Shown: positions 17,946 through 27,199 of the stretch, one piece after another | How the letters are laid out: each line of letters begins with the position of its first letter | Position numbering within the stretch: position 1 is the first letter of the stretch | From: Opitutus sp. ER46 | Lineage (GTDB): Bacteria > Verrucomicrobiota > Verrucomicrobiia > Opitutales > Opitutaceae | DNA: 64,000 bases | Reading direction: 5' to 3' | NCBI RefSeq assembly: GCF_003054705.1 | Contig: NZ_QAYX01000024.1 | Span: 496,001 to 560,000, forward strand | The notes under the pieces: generated by a model | Databases searched by the model: none | Seen by the model: only the letters and a program-made list of their open reading frames with translations | What the model was told of the DNA's origin: nothing | Position numbers and translations under genes: made by a program

Positions 17946-20900
17946 ATGTACCTCGTTCCTCGTCTCCCCGCGCGTTTGAATCGATTGGTCCAGAAGACGG
18001 TATGCCTTGCCGCCCTTACCGTCGCTGGGTGGCTGCCTTCGGTCCAGGCGCAGGCTCCCACGGCCGGGCTCGAGGCCTACGACCTGCGGTGTGACGGCGC
18101 AGTGGACCCCCTTGGAGTCGACTCGGCGCCGCCGCGGCTGTCGTGGAAGCTGCGCAGCAGCGAGCGGGCGCAGGGGCAGACCGCCTGGCAGGTGCTCGTG
18201 GCCTCGTCGCTGGAACAGCTCCGGCACGATCGAGGGGACGTCTGGGACAGCGGCCGGCGCGAAGGCGACGATCAGCTGCATGTGCCGTATGCGGGGCGGC
18301 CGCTGCAATCGTCCCAGCAGGTTTTCTGGAAGGTGCGGTCGTGGAACCGAGCCGGGCGCGTCTCGAGTTGGAGCACGCCGGCAAGCTGGACGATGGGCGT
18401 GCTCGCGGCGAAGGAGTGGCACGCGCGCTGGATCACGGATGCCGCGCTGCTGCGGTGGGTGCGCGCGAAGATCGGCTATCACTCCGAGGAAACCCGCGAC
18501 GCGGCGGCACCGAAATGGCTGCGTATCGACCTGCGCGAATCGCGGCCGATCGAGAACGTTGCCCTGTATCCCATCCGCCAGACCATGGAGGAGGCGAACG
18601 GCTTCCCGGTGCGCTTTCGGATCGAGGTGGCGGAAGATCCCGAGTTTGCGGTCGTCCAGACCGTCGCGGCGTTCACGGAGGAGGATTACCGGTACACCAG
18701 CACGGCGGCGAAGACGACGGTGCCCACGTTTGTGGCGCCGCCGGGCGTGCGCGGCCGGTACGTCCGCCTCGTCACCAGCCGGCTGCGGCGTGATGGCAAC
18801 GCGCACTACCTGGCGCTCAGCCAGATCGAAATCACCTCCGGCGGGCGCAACGTCGCCCCGGGGGCGACGATCACGGCGAGTGACAGCATCGAGAGCGGCC
18901 GCTGGAGCGCCGCCGCGGTGATCGACGGCAAGGACGTCCGCGGGGCCAATGCGCGCGACAACGCCACGCTCCTGGCCCGGCGCGAGTTCGCCGCCAAGCC
19001 GGCGCTGCGGCGCGCGATCGTGCACGTGAGCGGGCTGGGGCAGTACGAACTCACCCTCAACGGACGTCGGGTGGGCGACGCGGTGCTGTCCCCGGGCTGG
19101 ACCACCTACGAGAAGACCGCGCTCTACGACACCTTTGACGTGACGGCCCTGGTGCGGTCGGGCCGGAACGCCATGGGCCTAGTGCTGGCCGGCGGCATGT
19201 ACAACGTGCGCGCCGAACGCTACGGCAAGTTCGAGAGCCTGTTCCGACCGCTGATGGCCATCGCCCAGCTCCGGCTCGAGTATGCCGACGGCACCGTCGA
19301 GCATGTCGGAACTGATGCGCAGTGGCGGCTGAGCGCGGCCGGGCCGACGACGTTTTCGAACATCTACGGCGGCGAGGATTTTGATGCGCGGCGGACGCTC
19401 GCGGGCTGGGATGAGCCTGGCTTTGACGATCATGCCTGGGCCGAGGCGGTGGTCCACGACGGTCCCGGGGGCGTGCTGCGGGGCGCCTCGCATGCGGCGC
19501 CGCCGCTGGGCACGCACGAAGTGCTGCGCCCGGTGGCCGTGAAGCCGCTGCGGCCCGGTGTGCTGGTGTACGATTTCGGGCAGAACACGGCGATGATGCC
19601 GCGCCTGCGCGTGCGCGGCGCGCAGGGGAGCGTGGTGAAGATGATTCCTGCCGAGCTCCTCAACCCGGATGGCTCGATCGACACGAGCTCCTTCATGCGC
19701 GGCCCGAATGGCTCGTGGTGGGCCTACACGTTGCGCGGGGGCGTCGCCGAGGACTGGTTTCCGAAGTTCTTCTATACCGGCGCGCGCTACCTGCAGGTCG
19801 AACTCTCGGCGCCGACGGGCGCGGAATTGCCGACGGTCGAGGCGCTCGAAAGCGTGGTCGTGCACACGACCTCGCCAGCCGCGGGCGAGTTCGCGTGCTC
19901 CAACGAGCTGTTCAACCGGATCCGCACGCTGGTCCGCTGGGCGCAGCGCAGCAACGCGGCGTCGGTCCTGACCGATTGCCCTCATCGCGAGAAACTCGGC
20001 TGGCTGGAGCAGTATTACCTGAACGGGCCGTCGCTGCGCTATGAGTTCGATCTCACGCGACTCTACGCGAAGACCTTCGGCGACATGGCCGACGCGCAAC
20101 TGGCGAACGGTCTCGTGCCGGACATCGCGCCCGAGTTCGTGATCTTCTCCGGCGGCTTCCGCGATTCGCCGGAGTGGGGAAGCGCGATCATCCTCGCGGC
20201 CTGGCAGCACCTCGAGTGGACGGGCGACGACACACCCTTGCGGCGCTACTATCCGGCAATGTGCCGGTATGCTGACTATCTGGCCAGCCGGGCGCAGGGA
20301 CACATCCTCAGCCACGGCCTCGGCGACTGGTACGACATCGGGCCGAAGCCGCCCGGGGTGTCGCAACTGACCCCGCTCGGGTTGACCGCCACGGCGACGT
20401 ACTACGCGGACATCCGCACCCTCGCGGCGATCGCGGCGCGGCTCGGGCGCGCCGAGGACGCCGTCCGGTTTGATCGCCGGGCGGAGGAGATTCGGGCGGC
20501 CTTCACCCGGCGCTTCTTTGATGCCGCGAAGGGGATCTACGCCACCGGTTCGCAGTGCGCCAACGCGATGCCGCTCGTGCTGGGGTTGGTCGAGCCGGCG
20601 GATCGGGCCCGGGTGCTCGAGGCGCTCGTGCGCGATACCCAGGCGCAGGGACTGACGGCGGGGGACGTGGGCTATTTCTACCTGCTGCGGGCGCTGGCGG
20701 GTGGTGGCCGCTCGGACGTCATTCACGCGCTCAACAACCAGTCGGAGAAGCCTGGATACGGCTACCAACTGGCGCAGGGCGCCACCGCGCTCACAGAAGC
20801 GTGGAACGCCCGCCGCTCCTCCTCGCACAATCATTTCATGCTCGGCCAGATCACCGAGTGGTTTTACCGCGACCTGGCCGGTCTCGGCACCGATCCCGAC

Positions 20901-21218
20901 GCGCCCGGCTTCAAGCGGGCGCTCTTCCGGCCTCAGCCGGTGGGCGATGTCACGTGGGTGCGCGCGACGCACGAGTCCCCGCGCGGCCGGATCGTGTCCG
21001 CGTGGAAACGCGCCGCGGGCCGCTTCGAGTATGAGGTCGAGATCCCGGCGAACACGACCGCGACGGTCGTGGTGCCGACCGTGGCCGCGGACAAGGTGAT
21101 CGAGAGCGGCGTGCCGGCCGAGCGCAGTCCCGGGGTCCGGCGTTTGCGCGTCGAACCGGGCGCGGTGGTGTACGCGGTCGAGTCCGGCAGGTACGTCTTT
21201 GCTGCGCCGCTGGATTGA
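17946..21218 (+). CDS. Secreted alpha-L-rhamnosidase, GH78, with inserted discoidin-like domain
   Basis: A protein of 1090 residues with a probable signal peptide (about 1-37, ending VQAQA). Domains in order: an N-terminal fibronectin-like domain (about 40-150); a segment with KWLRIDLRESRPIENVALYPIR and RYVRLVTSRL (about 165-320) that looks like an inserted F5/8 (discoidin-like) carbohydrate-binding domain; the Bac_rhamnosid_N domain (about 320-500); the alpha-L-rhamnosidase beta-sandwich; and the (alpha/alpha)6 catalytic barrel (about 640-985), with DCPHREKLGWLE at 677-688, EWGSAI at 743-748 and TALTEAWN. Acidic residues in those motifs match the family's catalytic set. It removes terminal rhamnose from pectin rhamnogalacturonan or plant glycosides. 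It is probably periplasmic or extracellular, with operator-like repeats upstream. Confidence 0.9.
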   Translation: MYLVPRLPARLNRLVQKTVCLAALTVAGWLPSVQAQAPTAGLEAYDLRCDGAVDPLGVDSAPPRLSWKLRSSERAQGQTAWQVLVASSLEQLRHDRGDVWDSGRREGDDQLHVPYAGRPLQSSQQVFWKVRSWNRAGRVSSWSTPASWTMGVLAAKEWHARWITDAALLRWVRAKIGYHSEETRDAAAPKWLRIDLRESRPIENVALYPIRQTMEEANGFPVRFRIEVAEDPEFAVVQTVAAFTEEDYRYTSTAAKTTVPTFVAPPGVRGRYVRLVTSRLRRDGNAHYLALSQIEITSGGRNVAPGATITASDSIESGRWSAAAVIDGKDVRGANARDNATLLARREFAAKPALRRAIVHVSGLGQYELTLNGRRVGDAVLSPGWTTYEKTALYDTFDVTALVRSGRNAMGLVLAGGMYNVRAERYGKFESLFRPLMAIAQLRLEYADGTVEHVGTDAQWRLSAAGPTTFSNIYGGEDFDARRTLAGWDEPGFDDHAWAEAVVHDGPGGVLRGASHAAPPLGTHEVLRPVAVKPLRPGVLVYDFGQNTAMMPRLRVRGAQGSVVKMIPAELLNPDGSIDTSSFMRGPNGSWWAYTLRGGVAEDWFPKFFYTGARYLQVELSAPTGAELPTVEALESVVVHTTSPAAGEFACSNELFNRIRTLVRWAQRSNAASVLTDCPHREKLGWLEQYYLNGPSLRYEFDLTRLYAKTFGDMADAQLANGLVPDIAPEFVIFSGGFRDSPEWGSAIILAAWQHLEWTGDDTPLRRYYPAMCRYADYLASRAQGHILSHGLGDWYDIGPKPPGVSQLTPLGLTATATYYADIRTLAAIAARLGRAEDAVRFDRRAEEIRAAFTRRFFDAAKGIYATGSQCANAMPLVLGLVEPADRARVLEALVRDTQAQGLTAGDVGYFYLLRALAGGGRSDVIHALNNQSEKPGYGYQLAQGATALTEAWNARRSSSHNHFMLGQITEWFYRDLAGLGTDPDAPGFKRALFRPQPVGDVTWVRATHESPRGRIVSAWKRAAGRFEYEVEIPANTTATVVVPTVAADKVIESGVPAERSPGVRRLRVEPGAVVYAVESGRYVFAAPLD

Positions 21219-21239
21219 TCGCGTGAGGGCAGAGGCCGC

Positions 21240-21509
21240 CTACACGGAGGGGAAGGCGGCCTTGTGCACCGGCTTGCCGCCGGGGCCACTGCTCCCGACC
21301 GCGATTTCCTCCTCGGTCGCCAGTTCGAACGTGATCTTCCCCTCGGCGATTTCGCGGAGGGCGAGGTCCTCGGCGGACAGTTTCTCGAGGGAGACGATCA
21401 GGGCCCGGTTGCCCCGCCGGAGCTGCTTCACGCGGCGGGAGACGACATTGATGAGGACCATCGGGTCATCGATCACCTGGAGAGCGTTTTGGAGATAGTC
21501 GTCGCGCAT
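21240..21509 (-). CDS. rpoZ: RNA polymerase omega subunit
   Basis: A protein of 89 residues from the ATG at 21507-21509; a longer upstream reading of the frame is non-homologous. Omega-like features are the N-terminal MRDDYLQNALQVIDDPMVLINVVSRRVKQLR, here split by position as residues 1-31, then RALIV and the ALREIAEGKI helix. Omega stabilises beta' in the polymerase. The gene is convergent with the rhamnosidase gene, 21 bp away, and is preceded by a nested inverted repeat. Confidence 0.85.
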   Translation of the reverse strand: MRDDYLQNALQVIDDPMVLINVVSRRVKQLRRGNRALIVSLEKLSAEDLALREIAEGKITFELATEEEIAVGSSGPGGKPVHKAAFPSV

Positions 21510-21830
21510 AGATGGGAAAGAGGCGCCGCCGGGGGGACGGGCTCGCGCAAAGTACTGCCGCGAAGGAAAAGTGGCGACCGTTATCCCACGACTCAGGCCT
21601 CGCGTGGGTCCCGGGTCGCCAAGCGGTTGATCGACCACGCGCTTGGGCGCGTTTTACTTCGACGGACGACGACGCGGTAACCGGCGATGTGGCGCCGCTC
21701 GGTGTTGGCAGGCACTTGTTCGCCAAGGGAGGCATGGGAATCTGGGCCTTGGGGTTGAAGGAACCCGCAACTGCGGCAGCTTCCGTCACCGTGCGTCGGG
21801 CGATCGTGCCGTCTCCCGGTTCCACCCTGC
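21510..21830. other. Intergenic region between rpoZ and the hydroxylase-HlyIII fusion, with a nested inverted repeat
   Basis: A 321-bp gap between divergent genes, with no recognisable coding region. It contains a nested inverted repeat: outer arms TGGCGACC (21572-21579) and GGTCGCCA (21614-21621), inner arms CCCACG (21585-21590) and CGTGGG (21603-21608). It lies 63-112 nt upstream of the rpoZ start on the minus strand, where it could fold in a 5' leader. No convincing -35/-10 pair is visible for either gene. Confidence 0.55.
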
Positions 21831-23390
21831 ATGAACAAGACCCACGAACCGGACGGTGAGCATCATGACCATGGCCACGAGCATGAGGAATTCTCGCTGC
21901 CGCTTTTTGTCCTCACGGTGCTCGTGACGCTCGCCGGCCTGTTTGCCGCGGTCCGGTTGCTCGCTCCGGAGGTCTGGGATGCGCAGTTCATCGCGCCGCT
22001 CGGCCTGGGTGTGGTGGCCTTCCTCGTGGTCAGCCTGATGAATGCGTTCCTGGAATATTTCTTTCACCGCTACGTCCTCCACACGCCGGCGGTGCCGTTT
22101 CTGCGCCGGTTGTACAAGCAGCACACGCTGCATCACGCGCTGACCCGGATCGCGCGGCGGAAAGGCCGGGACGGGCGCGGCATTCTCTTCATCGAGAACA
22201 AATTTCCGATCGTGGAGCCGGAGCAGGGCGAGGCCTCGTTCTTCCCCTGGTATTCGCTGGCCGTGTTTGGGTTGGTGCTGACGCCCGTGCTGGCGCTGCT
22301 GCAGTGGCTGCTCCCCGCGTTCCCATGGTTCCTCAGCGGTTTCCTCGCGCTGGCCCTCTCGCTGACGCTCTACGAGGTGCTGCACGCGATCAATCACTGG
22401 CCTTTTGAGAAATGGGCGCCGCTCATCCAGCACCGCCAGTGGGGCTGGTTTTGGCGGCCGGTGTACGCGTTTCACCTGCGCCATCATGCCGTGACGGACT
22501 GCAATGAATCGATCTCGGGTTTCTTCGGGCTGCCGGTGGCCGATTGGGCGTTTGGCACGATCGTGATCCCGCAGACAATCTATGAGGACGGCGAGGAGTG
22601 GAAACCGGAGCATTTCCGCAGCCCGAGCCCCCGGCCGTTCATTCGCGCGCTCGATCGCTGGGCGGATCGCGTGGTGCAGCGGCGGCGCGCCCAGGTGGCC
22701 GCCGAGCCGTCGGCCGTTGTCACCGCAGCGTCCGCCCAAACGCCCGACCGCCGTCCCTACACGCGCGGGGAGGAGATCGCCAACTGGATCACCCATGGCA
22801 TCGGCCTCGCCGCCAGCATCGTGGGGCTGACGCTCCTGATCGTGTGCTCGAGCCTCTACGGCACGGCGTGGCACGTCGTCAGTTTCACCGTGTTCGGGCT
22901 GACGCTGCTGCTGCTCTACACGGCCTCGACGCTTTATCACGGCTGGCGGGCCGGCCGGACCAAACTCGTGCTGCGGCGCCTCGATCACGCTGCGATCTTT
23001 CTGCTGATCGCTGGCACGTACACGCCGTTCTTGCTCACGCATCTGCGCGGCTCCTGGGGCTGGACGCTCTTCGCTGTGGTCTGGGGACTCTGTGGGGCGG
23101 GAGCGGTGTTTCAGCTGGTTTTCGGGGAACGCTATCGGCTCACCTCCATGCTGGCATACCTTTTCGTTGGCTGGCTGATCGTCGTCGCGGCGGAGCCGAT
23201 GATCAGCGTCGTACCCCACGGTGGCCTCTGGCTGCTGCTGGCGGGCGGCCTGTGCTACACGGTTGGCGTCGTGTTCTACCAGTGGCACCGGCTGCGTTAC
23301 CACCACGCCGTGTGGCACGGCTTCGTGCTGGGCGGTAGTGCGTGTCACTATCTGGCAGTCCTGCTTTTCCTGCTGCCTTCCGGTCAGTGA
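21831..23390 (+). CDS. Fusion of fatty-acid hydroxylase/sterol-desaturase domain with HlyIII/PAQR domain
   Basis: A multi-pass membrane protein of 519 residues. After a His/Glu-rich N-terminus (10-20), the first half (about 20-250) has the histidine clusters of the fatty-acid-hydroxylase superfamily: HRYVLH (79-84), HTLHH (98-102), HAINH (185-189) and HLRHH (215-219), expected to bind two irons. A linker (about 255-310) leads to an HlyIII/PAQR domain with seven hydrophobic segments. The PAQR metal site is complete: Sx3H (S366, H370), D385 and Hx3H (H492, H496). PAQR proteins include zinc-dependent ceramidase-like hydrolases, and fatty-acid hydroxylases often act on sphingolipid acyl chains. 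The fusion hints at one protein modifying and cleaving an N-acyl lipid, but the substrate is inferred. Confidence 0.85.
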   Translation: MNKTHEPDGEHHDHGHEHEEFSLPLFVLTVLVTLAGLFAAVRLLAPEVWDAQFIAPLGLGVVAFLVVSLMNAFLEYFFHRYVLHTPAVPFLRRLYKQHTLHHALTRIARRKGRDGRGILFIENKFPIVEPEQGEASFFPWYSLAVFGLVLTPVLALLQWLLPAFPWFLSGFLALALSLTLYEVLHAINHWPFEKWAPLIQHRQWGWFWRPVYAFHLRHHAVTDCNESISGFFGLPVADWAFGTIVIPQTIYEDGEEWKPEHFRSPSPRPFIRALDRWADRVVQRRRAQVAAEPSAVVTAASAQTPDRRPYTRGEEIANWITHGIGLAASIVGLTLLIVCSSLYGTAWHVVSFTVFGLTLLLLYTASTLYHGWRAGRTKLVLRRLDHAAIFLLIAGTYTPFLLTHLRGSWGWTLFAVVWGLCGAGAVFQLVFGERYRLTSMLAYLFVGWLIVVAAEPMISVVPHGGLWLLLAGGLCYTVGVVFYQWHRLRYHHAVWHGFVLGGSACHYLAVLLFLLPSGQ

Positions 23391-23666
23391 CCGCACGGTC
23401 CGAAAGAACCGGAACCCCGTGGCTCGGGTGCAACGAGGTGCACCGCCTTCTGGGCCGCCATGCTCCGATGCGTGGCGACTGAATCGCTCAGATTGCCGAA
23501 TGGGCCTTGCTTTGCCGGCCAGATCGCCGAGTCTGGCGGCTCGTAATTGCGTTAGATGACAGTGGCAGGTGGGTCTTCAAGTGAGCTTTCCAGTTCAGGT
23601 GAATGATTCGAAACCCGATTCCCGGGAACACGCTGACAGCAGACGAAAGCTACGAAACCCATCCCT

Positions 23667-23951
23667 ATGAATTCCAAACTCTACGTTGGAAATCTCTCCT
23701 TCAAGACCACCGAAGCCGAACTGCGTGACGCGTTCGGTCAGTTCGGTTCCGTGACTGACGTGTATGTCGCCAACGACCGCGAAACCGGTCGCCCGCGTGG
23801 CTTCGCGTTCGTGACGATGGCGACCGATACGGAGGCGAAGCTCGCCGCCGAGAAGATGAATGGCGCCAATCTCGACGGCCGCCCGCTGAATGTCAGCGAA
23901 GCGCGCCCGAAGGAAGACCGCAGCACGGCCGGTGGTCGCGGTCGCTACTGA
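23667..23951 (+). CDS. Small RRM RNA-binding protein
   Basis: A protein of 94 residues with one RNA-recognition motif (about 3-80). RNP2 is LYVGNL (5-10) and RNP1 is RGFAFVTM (44-51), with the aromatic residues expected to stack on RNA. The C-terminus is a short Gly/Arg tail (GGRGRY). Such proteins in bacteria, as in cyanobacteria, are often cold-induced or target mRNAs. It is monocistronic, followed by a strong terminator, with 276 bp of upstream sequence that contains an imperfect hairpin (CCGGCCAGA / TCTGGCGG, 23516-23539). Confidence 0.93.
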   Translation: MNSKLYVGNLSFKTTEAELRDAFGQFGSVTDVYVANDRETGRPRGFAFVTMATDTEAKLAAEKMNGANLDGRPLNVSEARPKEDRSTAGGRGRY

Positions 23952-23976
23952 GCGACCCCACTCGGTTGATTTGTCG

Positions 23977-24008
23977 AACGACGCGTCTTGGCGCGTCGTT
24001 CTTTTTTT
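23977..24008 (+). terminator. Rho-independent terminator of the RRM gene
   Basis: Stem AACGACGCG (23977-23985), loop TCTTGG, complement CGCGTCGTT (23992-24000), followed by CTTTTTTT (24001-24008). Confidence 0.93.
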
Positions 24009-24091
24009 GCCTGCGTTCTCCCCAATGGAGAGACGAAGGGGGCAGGGGACATTGGCCGCATCTGCCCGGGTCGGACGAACCGCAACGCGGC

Positions 24092-24406
24092 TCAGTACCG
24101 CCGGCGCGCGGGCGGGCGATACGTGGAGGAGCTATCTTTGACCCGGAAGGTGATGCGCGCCTTCTCCAGGTCGTACGGGCTCATCTCCATCTTCACCGTG
24201 TCGCCGGCGGCGATCTTGATGAAGTGCTTCCGGAGCTTGCCGGAGATGTGGCCGAGCACGATATGGCCGTTGGCCAGCTGCACTCTGAACATCGTGCCGG
24301 GAAGCACGGCGACGATCTTGCCTTCGACTTCGATGACGTTGCCGGTGGTGGCGGTGGATTTCTGTGTTTCGGATTCGGTGGATGTTGATGAGATCAAGGC
24401 CGCCAT
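24092..24406 (-). CDS. infA: Translation initiation factor IF-1 with N-terminal extension
   Basis: A protein of 104 residues from the ATG at 24404-24406; classical IF-1 is about 72. The S1-like OB fold runs from about 23 to 90, with [19 protein letters not shown] at 22-40, GHISGKLRK and the conserved [13 protein letters not shown] block (76-88). Residues 1-20 form a Ser/Thr-rich extension and the C-terminus is basic (RPPARRRY). IF-1 binds the ribosomal A site with IF-2 and IF-3. An upstream in-frame extension of about 130 residues has no similarity to IF-1 and is not included. Confidence 0.92.
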   Translation of the reverse strand: MAALISSTSTESETQKSTATTGNVIEVEGKIVAVLPGTMFRVQLANGHIVLGHISGKLRKHFIKIAAGDTVKMEMSPYDLEKARITFRVKDSSSTYRPPARRRY

Positions 24407-24587
24407 CGTCGCGCCGGAGGCTCCGCACGGCAAGGGTTCCCTGCAGGTATCATGAAAATCATCGGCAAACAGCGCTGTGCCTGGGGCTAAGCGACCCCGG
24501 TGGCCGCGGCGGGCGAACCCGCCCTGATACCGGGCGCCGGGGTGTTCGCTGCTGCCCGAAGCGGTTCCCGCGCAGCCGATTGGCGAT

Positions 24588-26903
24588 TCAGCGGGCGTTG
24601 TACACCTCGACGAGGGCGAGACCGGCGGCGCCGGACTCACCTCGCACGACGGCGGTGTAGCAGCCAGGATCAAGCGTGACCAGGAGGGCGGTATCCTCGC
24701 TCGCGTCGGACCACGCGAAAGCGCTGAGGCGCGCGAAATGAGCCGCCAGGGATGGATCCCAGTTGCGGGTAGTGACGAGGAAGCCCGTGTCGGCGGCACC
24801 GTGCAGCTCCATCACGGGGCGGGCGAGCGCGCCGGGCACGCGCAGGGATTTGCGGAGGGCCGGACCGGCTGCCCGCACGAGAACGGTCTTGGCCGCCGGC
24901 CCGTCGATGACGAACCCGGCGATCAACGGCCCCTCGGCGTCGCTGACGTAGGCGCGACTTGAGAGATTGAACAAGATGGCGCGCGGGTTCCGCTCCATCT
25001 CGTAGACTTCGACCAGAGCGGTGCCGATGCCTCCGTCGCGACCGCTGATGAGGACCGTGTTCAATTCCGTGGTCATCGTGCGGACCAGGGCGGCGTCGAG
25101 GCTGCCGGCGACCAGCGGGAACGCGCTCACCGCCTTCCATGCCGGTTCCAAGGCCGCTGGCCAGTTGTCGTTGGCCGCGAGCGGCGAACCGTCGCCGGCG
25201 CGCAGGTCGAGCAGCGGGTCGACGAGCGTTTGGGAAAGACCGAACGTGCTCGCGAGCCCCGGCCCCACGCCCCGCAGGAGCAGTCTGGCGCCCACACCGT
25301 CGACGACGAACCCCGCGATGAGGGTGCGATCACCCTGGCCGGCGTGCGCGCGGGTGGAGAGATTGACGAGCCGGCTCACCCCGCCGGCGGGGCCGACGGT
25401 GAGCGTCGCGGCCGCACTGCGCACGCTGCCGCCGTTGGTAGTGACGTTCACTTCATAGCTCCCGGCATCCGCCGCGCGGACATCGGGCAACTCCAGGGTG
25501 CGGTTCGTGGCGCCGGGGACCAGCGCGCCGTCATGATACCACTGGAAGGTCGGGAAGTCCGCGGCGACGACGACGTCCATGACCGCGAGCGTGTGTTCCG
25601 GCACGCGATGGCTGCGCGGCGCGGACGTGATCGTGGGGGCGGGGAAAGCGATGTCGCCGACGAAGGTCGTGACGCTTTCCCCCGGCAGCGTGGCGCTGAA
25701 GGCGCCGGCGTTGACCGACACGGCGGGCTCAGCGGCGCAGTCCAACGTGGCGGAGGTGACCCAGGGGGTGACGCGGGCGACGTTCGCGCCGTTGAGGGTG
25801 AACGCCTGCGTGACGGCGGACTTGGCCTGGTTGACGGCCACGATGACGAGTTTCTCCCGTTTGAAGGCCGAGACGCGGACGCCCGTCGTGGGCTCGTTGG
25901 TGGCGTCGACGCGTACGTAGCCGGGGCGGATGAAGCGGGCGTATTGCGCCATGACGTGTCCACGCTTCGTGACCACGCCGTCCTCGCCGAGCGGGCCGTA
26001 ATAACGTGTCACATACCACCAGAGGTAGGCGCTGAAGCCGCCGGTGGTGAGGCAGTCATGGATCTCCCGGCCGGTGAGCAGGGCGCCGGCCCAGTCGGTG
26101 GTGAGCTCAAGATGCTCGGTCATCCAGACCTCCTTGCCGCAGCTCACCGCGAGGGGGTAGGGCGCCAGGCCGCCGCCGTAGATGTGGCCGCCGATGATGT
26201 CGACGTTCTCGGCCGCCGCCGGGTCGTTGAGCAGCGGATCGGACATGCCGTGCCGGAACTGGAACGACTCCGGGGCGATGATGCGCGCCGCGGTGATCGC
26301 GCGGGCGTGGTCGCGGCAGAACGTCCGGACCTGCTCGGCGGTCCAGTCGCACGACTCGTAGTCCACCGTGATGTCCGGTTCGTTCTGGATCGAGATCGCG
26401 TACAGGGGCGCGCCGTGGTCGGCCATGTAGCGGGCAAAGTCGTTGAGATAGGTCGCGTAGTCGGCGTAGGCCGAAGGTTTGAGCGAGCCACCGACCAGGG
26501 CGTTGTTGGTCTTCATCGCCGCCGGCGGAGACCAGGGGCTGGCGACAATCGCCGCTCCGCGGGCACGGGCACCCTGGGCGTTGGCGAGTTCGAGGGCCCG
26601 CCATTGGCTGTCGGGAGCCAGCCGGATCCGCAACAGGGTCAGGCCGATCTGCCCCGGAGCCTGACCATACAGCGTATCCAGGTCCGTCGCGGTCAGCGGG
26701 GTTTCAGGCCGGAAGGCGGTGGCGCCGCCGAAGCCGCGGATGGTTTGCTGAACGCCAGTGGCGTTGATGATCGCAGGCGCCGCTTTGGCGGACAACGAGA
26801 TGCATACCGACAAAGCGCTGATTGCCAGCCAGCGGGCCAGCGGGCGGGCCGCGGCGGCGGGCGCGGGGACCCAAGGACGCGACGGGAGGGATAAGGGGGG
26901 CAT
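24588..26903 (-). CDS. Secreted GH30 endo-xylanase-like glycoside hydrolase with Ig-like domain and duplicated C-terminal module
   Basis: A protein of 771 residues with a signal peptide (about 21-42, ending AKAA). The GH30 (beta/alpha)8 barrel plus side beta domain spans about 44-420. The acid/base is E175 in ISIQNEPD and the nucleophile is E263 in WMTEHLE. The general look is that of GH30_8 glucuronoxylanases, but the arginine that reads the glucuronate was not verified. An Ig-like domain (about 425-505, FQWYHDG and DAGSYEV) is followed by two copies of a module of about 130 residues, at 511-640 and 644-771. The first opens [12 protein letters not shown] and closes ALVEVYEME; the second ends the protein with ALVEVYNAR, the same tail as the isomerase at 4405-6414. 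The gene diverges from the TonB-dependent receptor. Confidence 0.85.
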   Translation of the reverse strand: MPPLSLPSRPWVPAPAAAARPLARWLAISALSVCISLSAKAAPAIINATGVQQTIRGFGGATAFRPETPLTATDLDTLYGQAPGQIGLTLLRIRLAPDSQWRALELANAQGARARGAAIVASPWSPPAAMKTNNALVGGSLKPSAYADYATYLNDFARYMADHGAPLYAISIQNEPDITVDYESCDWTAEQVRTFCRDHARAITAARIIAPESFQFRHGMSDPLLNDPAAAENVDIIGGHIYGGGLAPYPLAVSCGKEVWMTEHLELTTDWAGALLTGREIHDCLTTGGFSAYLWWYVTRYYGPLGEDGVVTKRGHVMAQYARFIRPGYVRVDATNEPTTGVRVSAFKREKLVIVAVNQAKSAVTQAFTLNGANVARVTPWVTSATLDCAAEPAVSVNAGAFSATLPGESVTTFVGDIAFPAPTITSAPRSHRVPEHTLAVMDVVVAADFPTFQWYHDGALVPGATNRTLELPDVRAADAGSYEVNVTTNGGSVRSAAATLTVGPAGGVSRLVNLSTRAHAGQGDRTLIAGFVVDGVGARLLLRGVGPGLASTFGLSQTLVDPLLDLRAGDGSPLAANDNWPAALEPAWKAVSAFPLVAGSLDAALVRTMTTELNTVLISGRDGGIGTALVEVYEMERNPRAILFNLSSRAYVSDAEGPLIAGFVIDGPAAKTVLVRAAGPALRKSLRVPGALARPVMELHGAADTGFLVTTRNWDPSLAAHFARLSAFAWSDASEDTALLVTLDPGCYTAVVRGESGAAGLALVEVYNAR

Positions 26904-27033
26904 CGCGGGTGAGATTTCGCGCCAAAGCCGGCGGGGAAGGAAGCGCGGCCGGGTTCAGATTAATGAGCATGATTTGAGGGGCGGGGAGCGCCGAAATCAG
27001 TGGCCCCTGTCGACTGGGTTTTGGGGTGGCCAT

Positions 27034-27049
27034 ATTCAGAAGTCTGAAT
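27034..27049. promoter_or_regulatory. Palindrome between the GH30 and TonB-receptor genes
   Basis: ATTCAGA (27034-27040), a 2-bp spacer and TCTGAAT (27043-27049). It sits about 130 bp from the GH30 start and 150 bp from the receptor start, so a bound dimeric regulator could affect either gene. A GC-rich hairpin CCCCAT / ATGGGG (27103-27119) lies further toward the receptor. Confidence 0.4.
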
Positions 27050-27199
27050 GACTGCTCCGTTGCGAATCGGACCCCCGGGCAGTTTCAACGCCCCGCACCC
27101 TACCCCATCCGGCATGGGGGCGGTGGCAATTGCGTGCCGACTGCGCTTACCCCGTTCGACCGCGACTGCCACGCACGAAAACCCGGACACCAACCCAAC

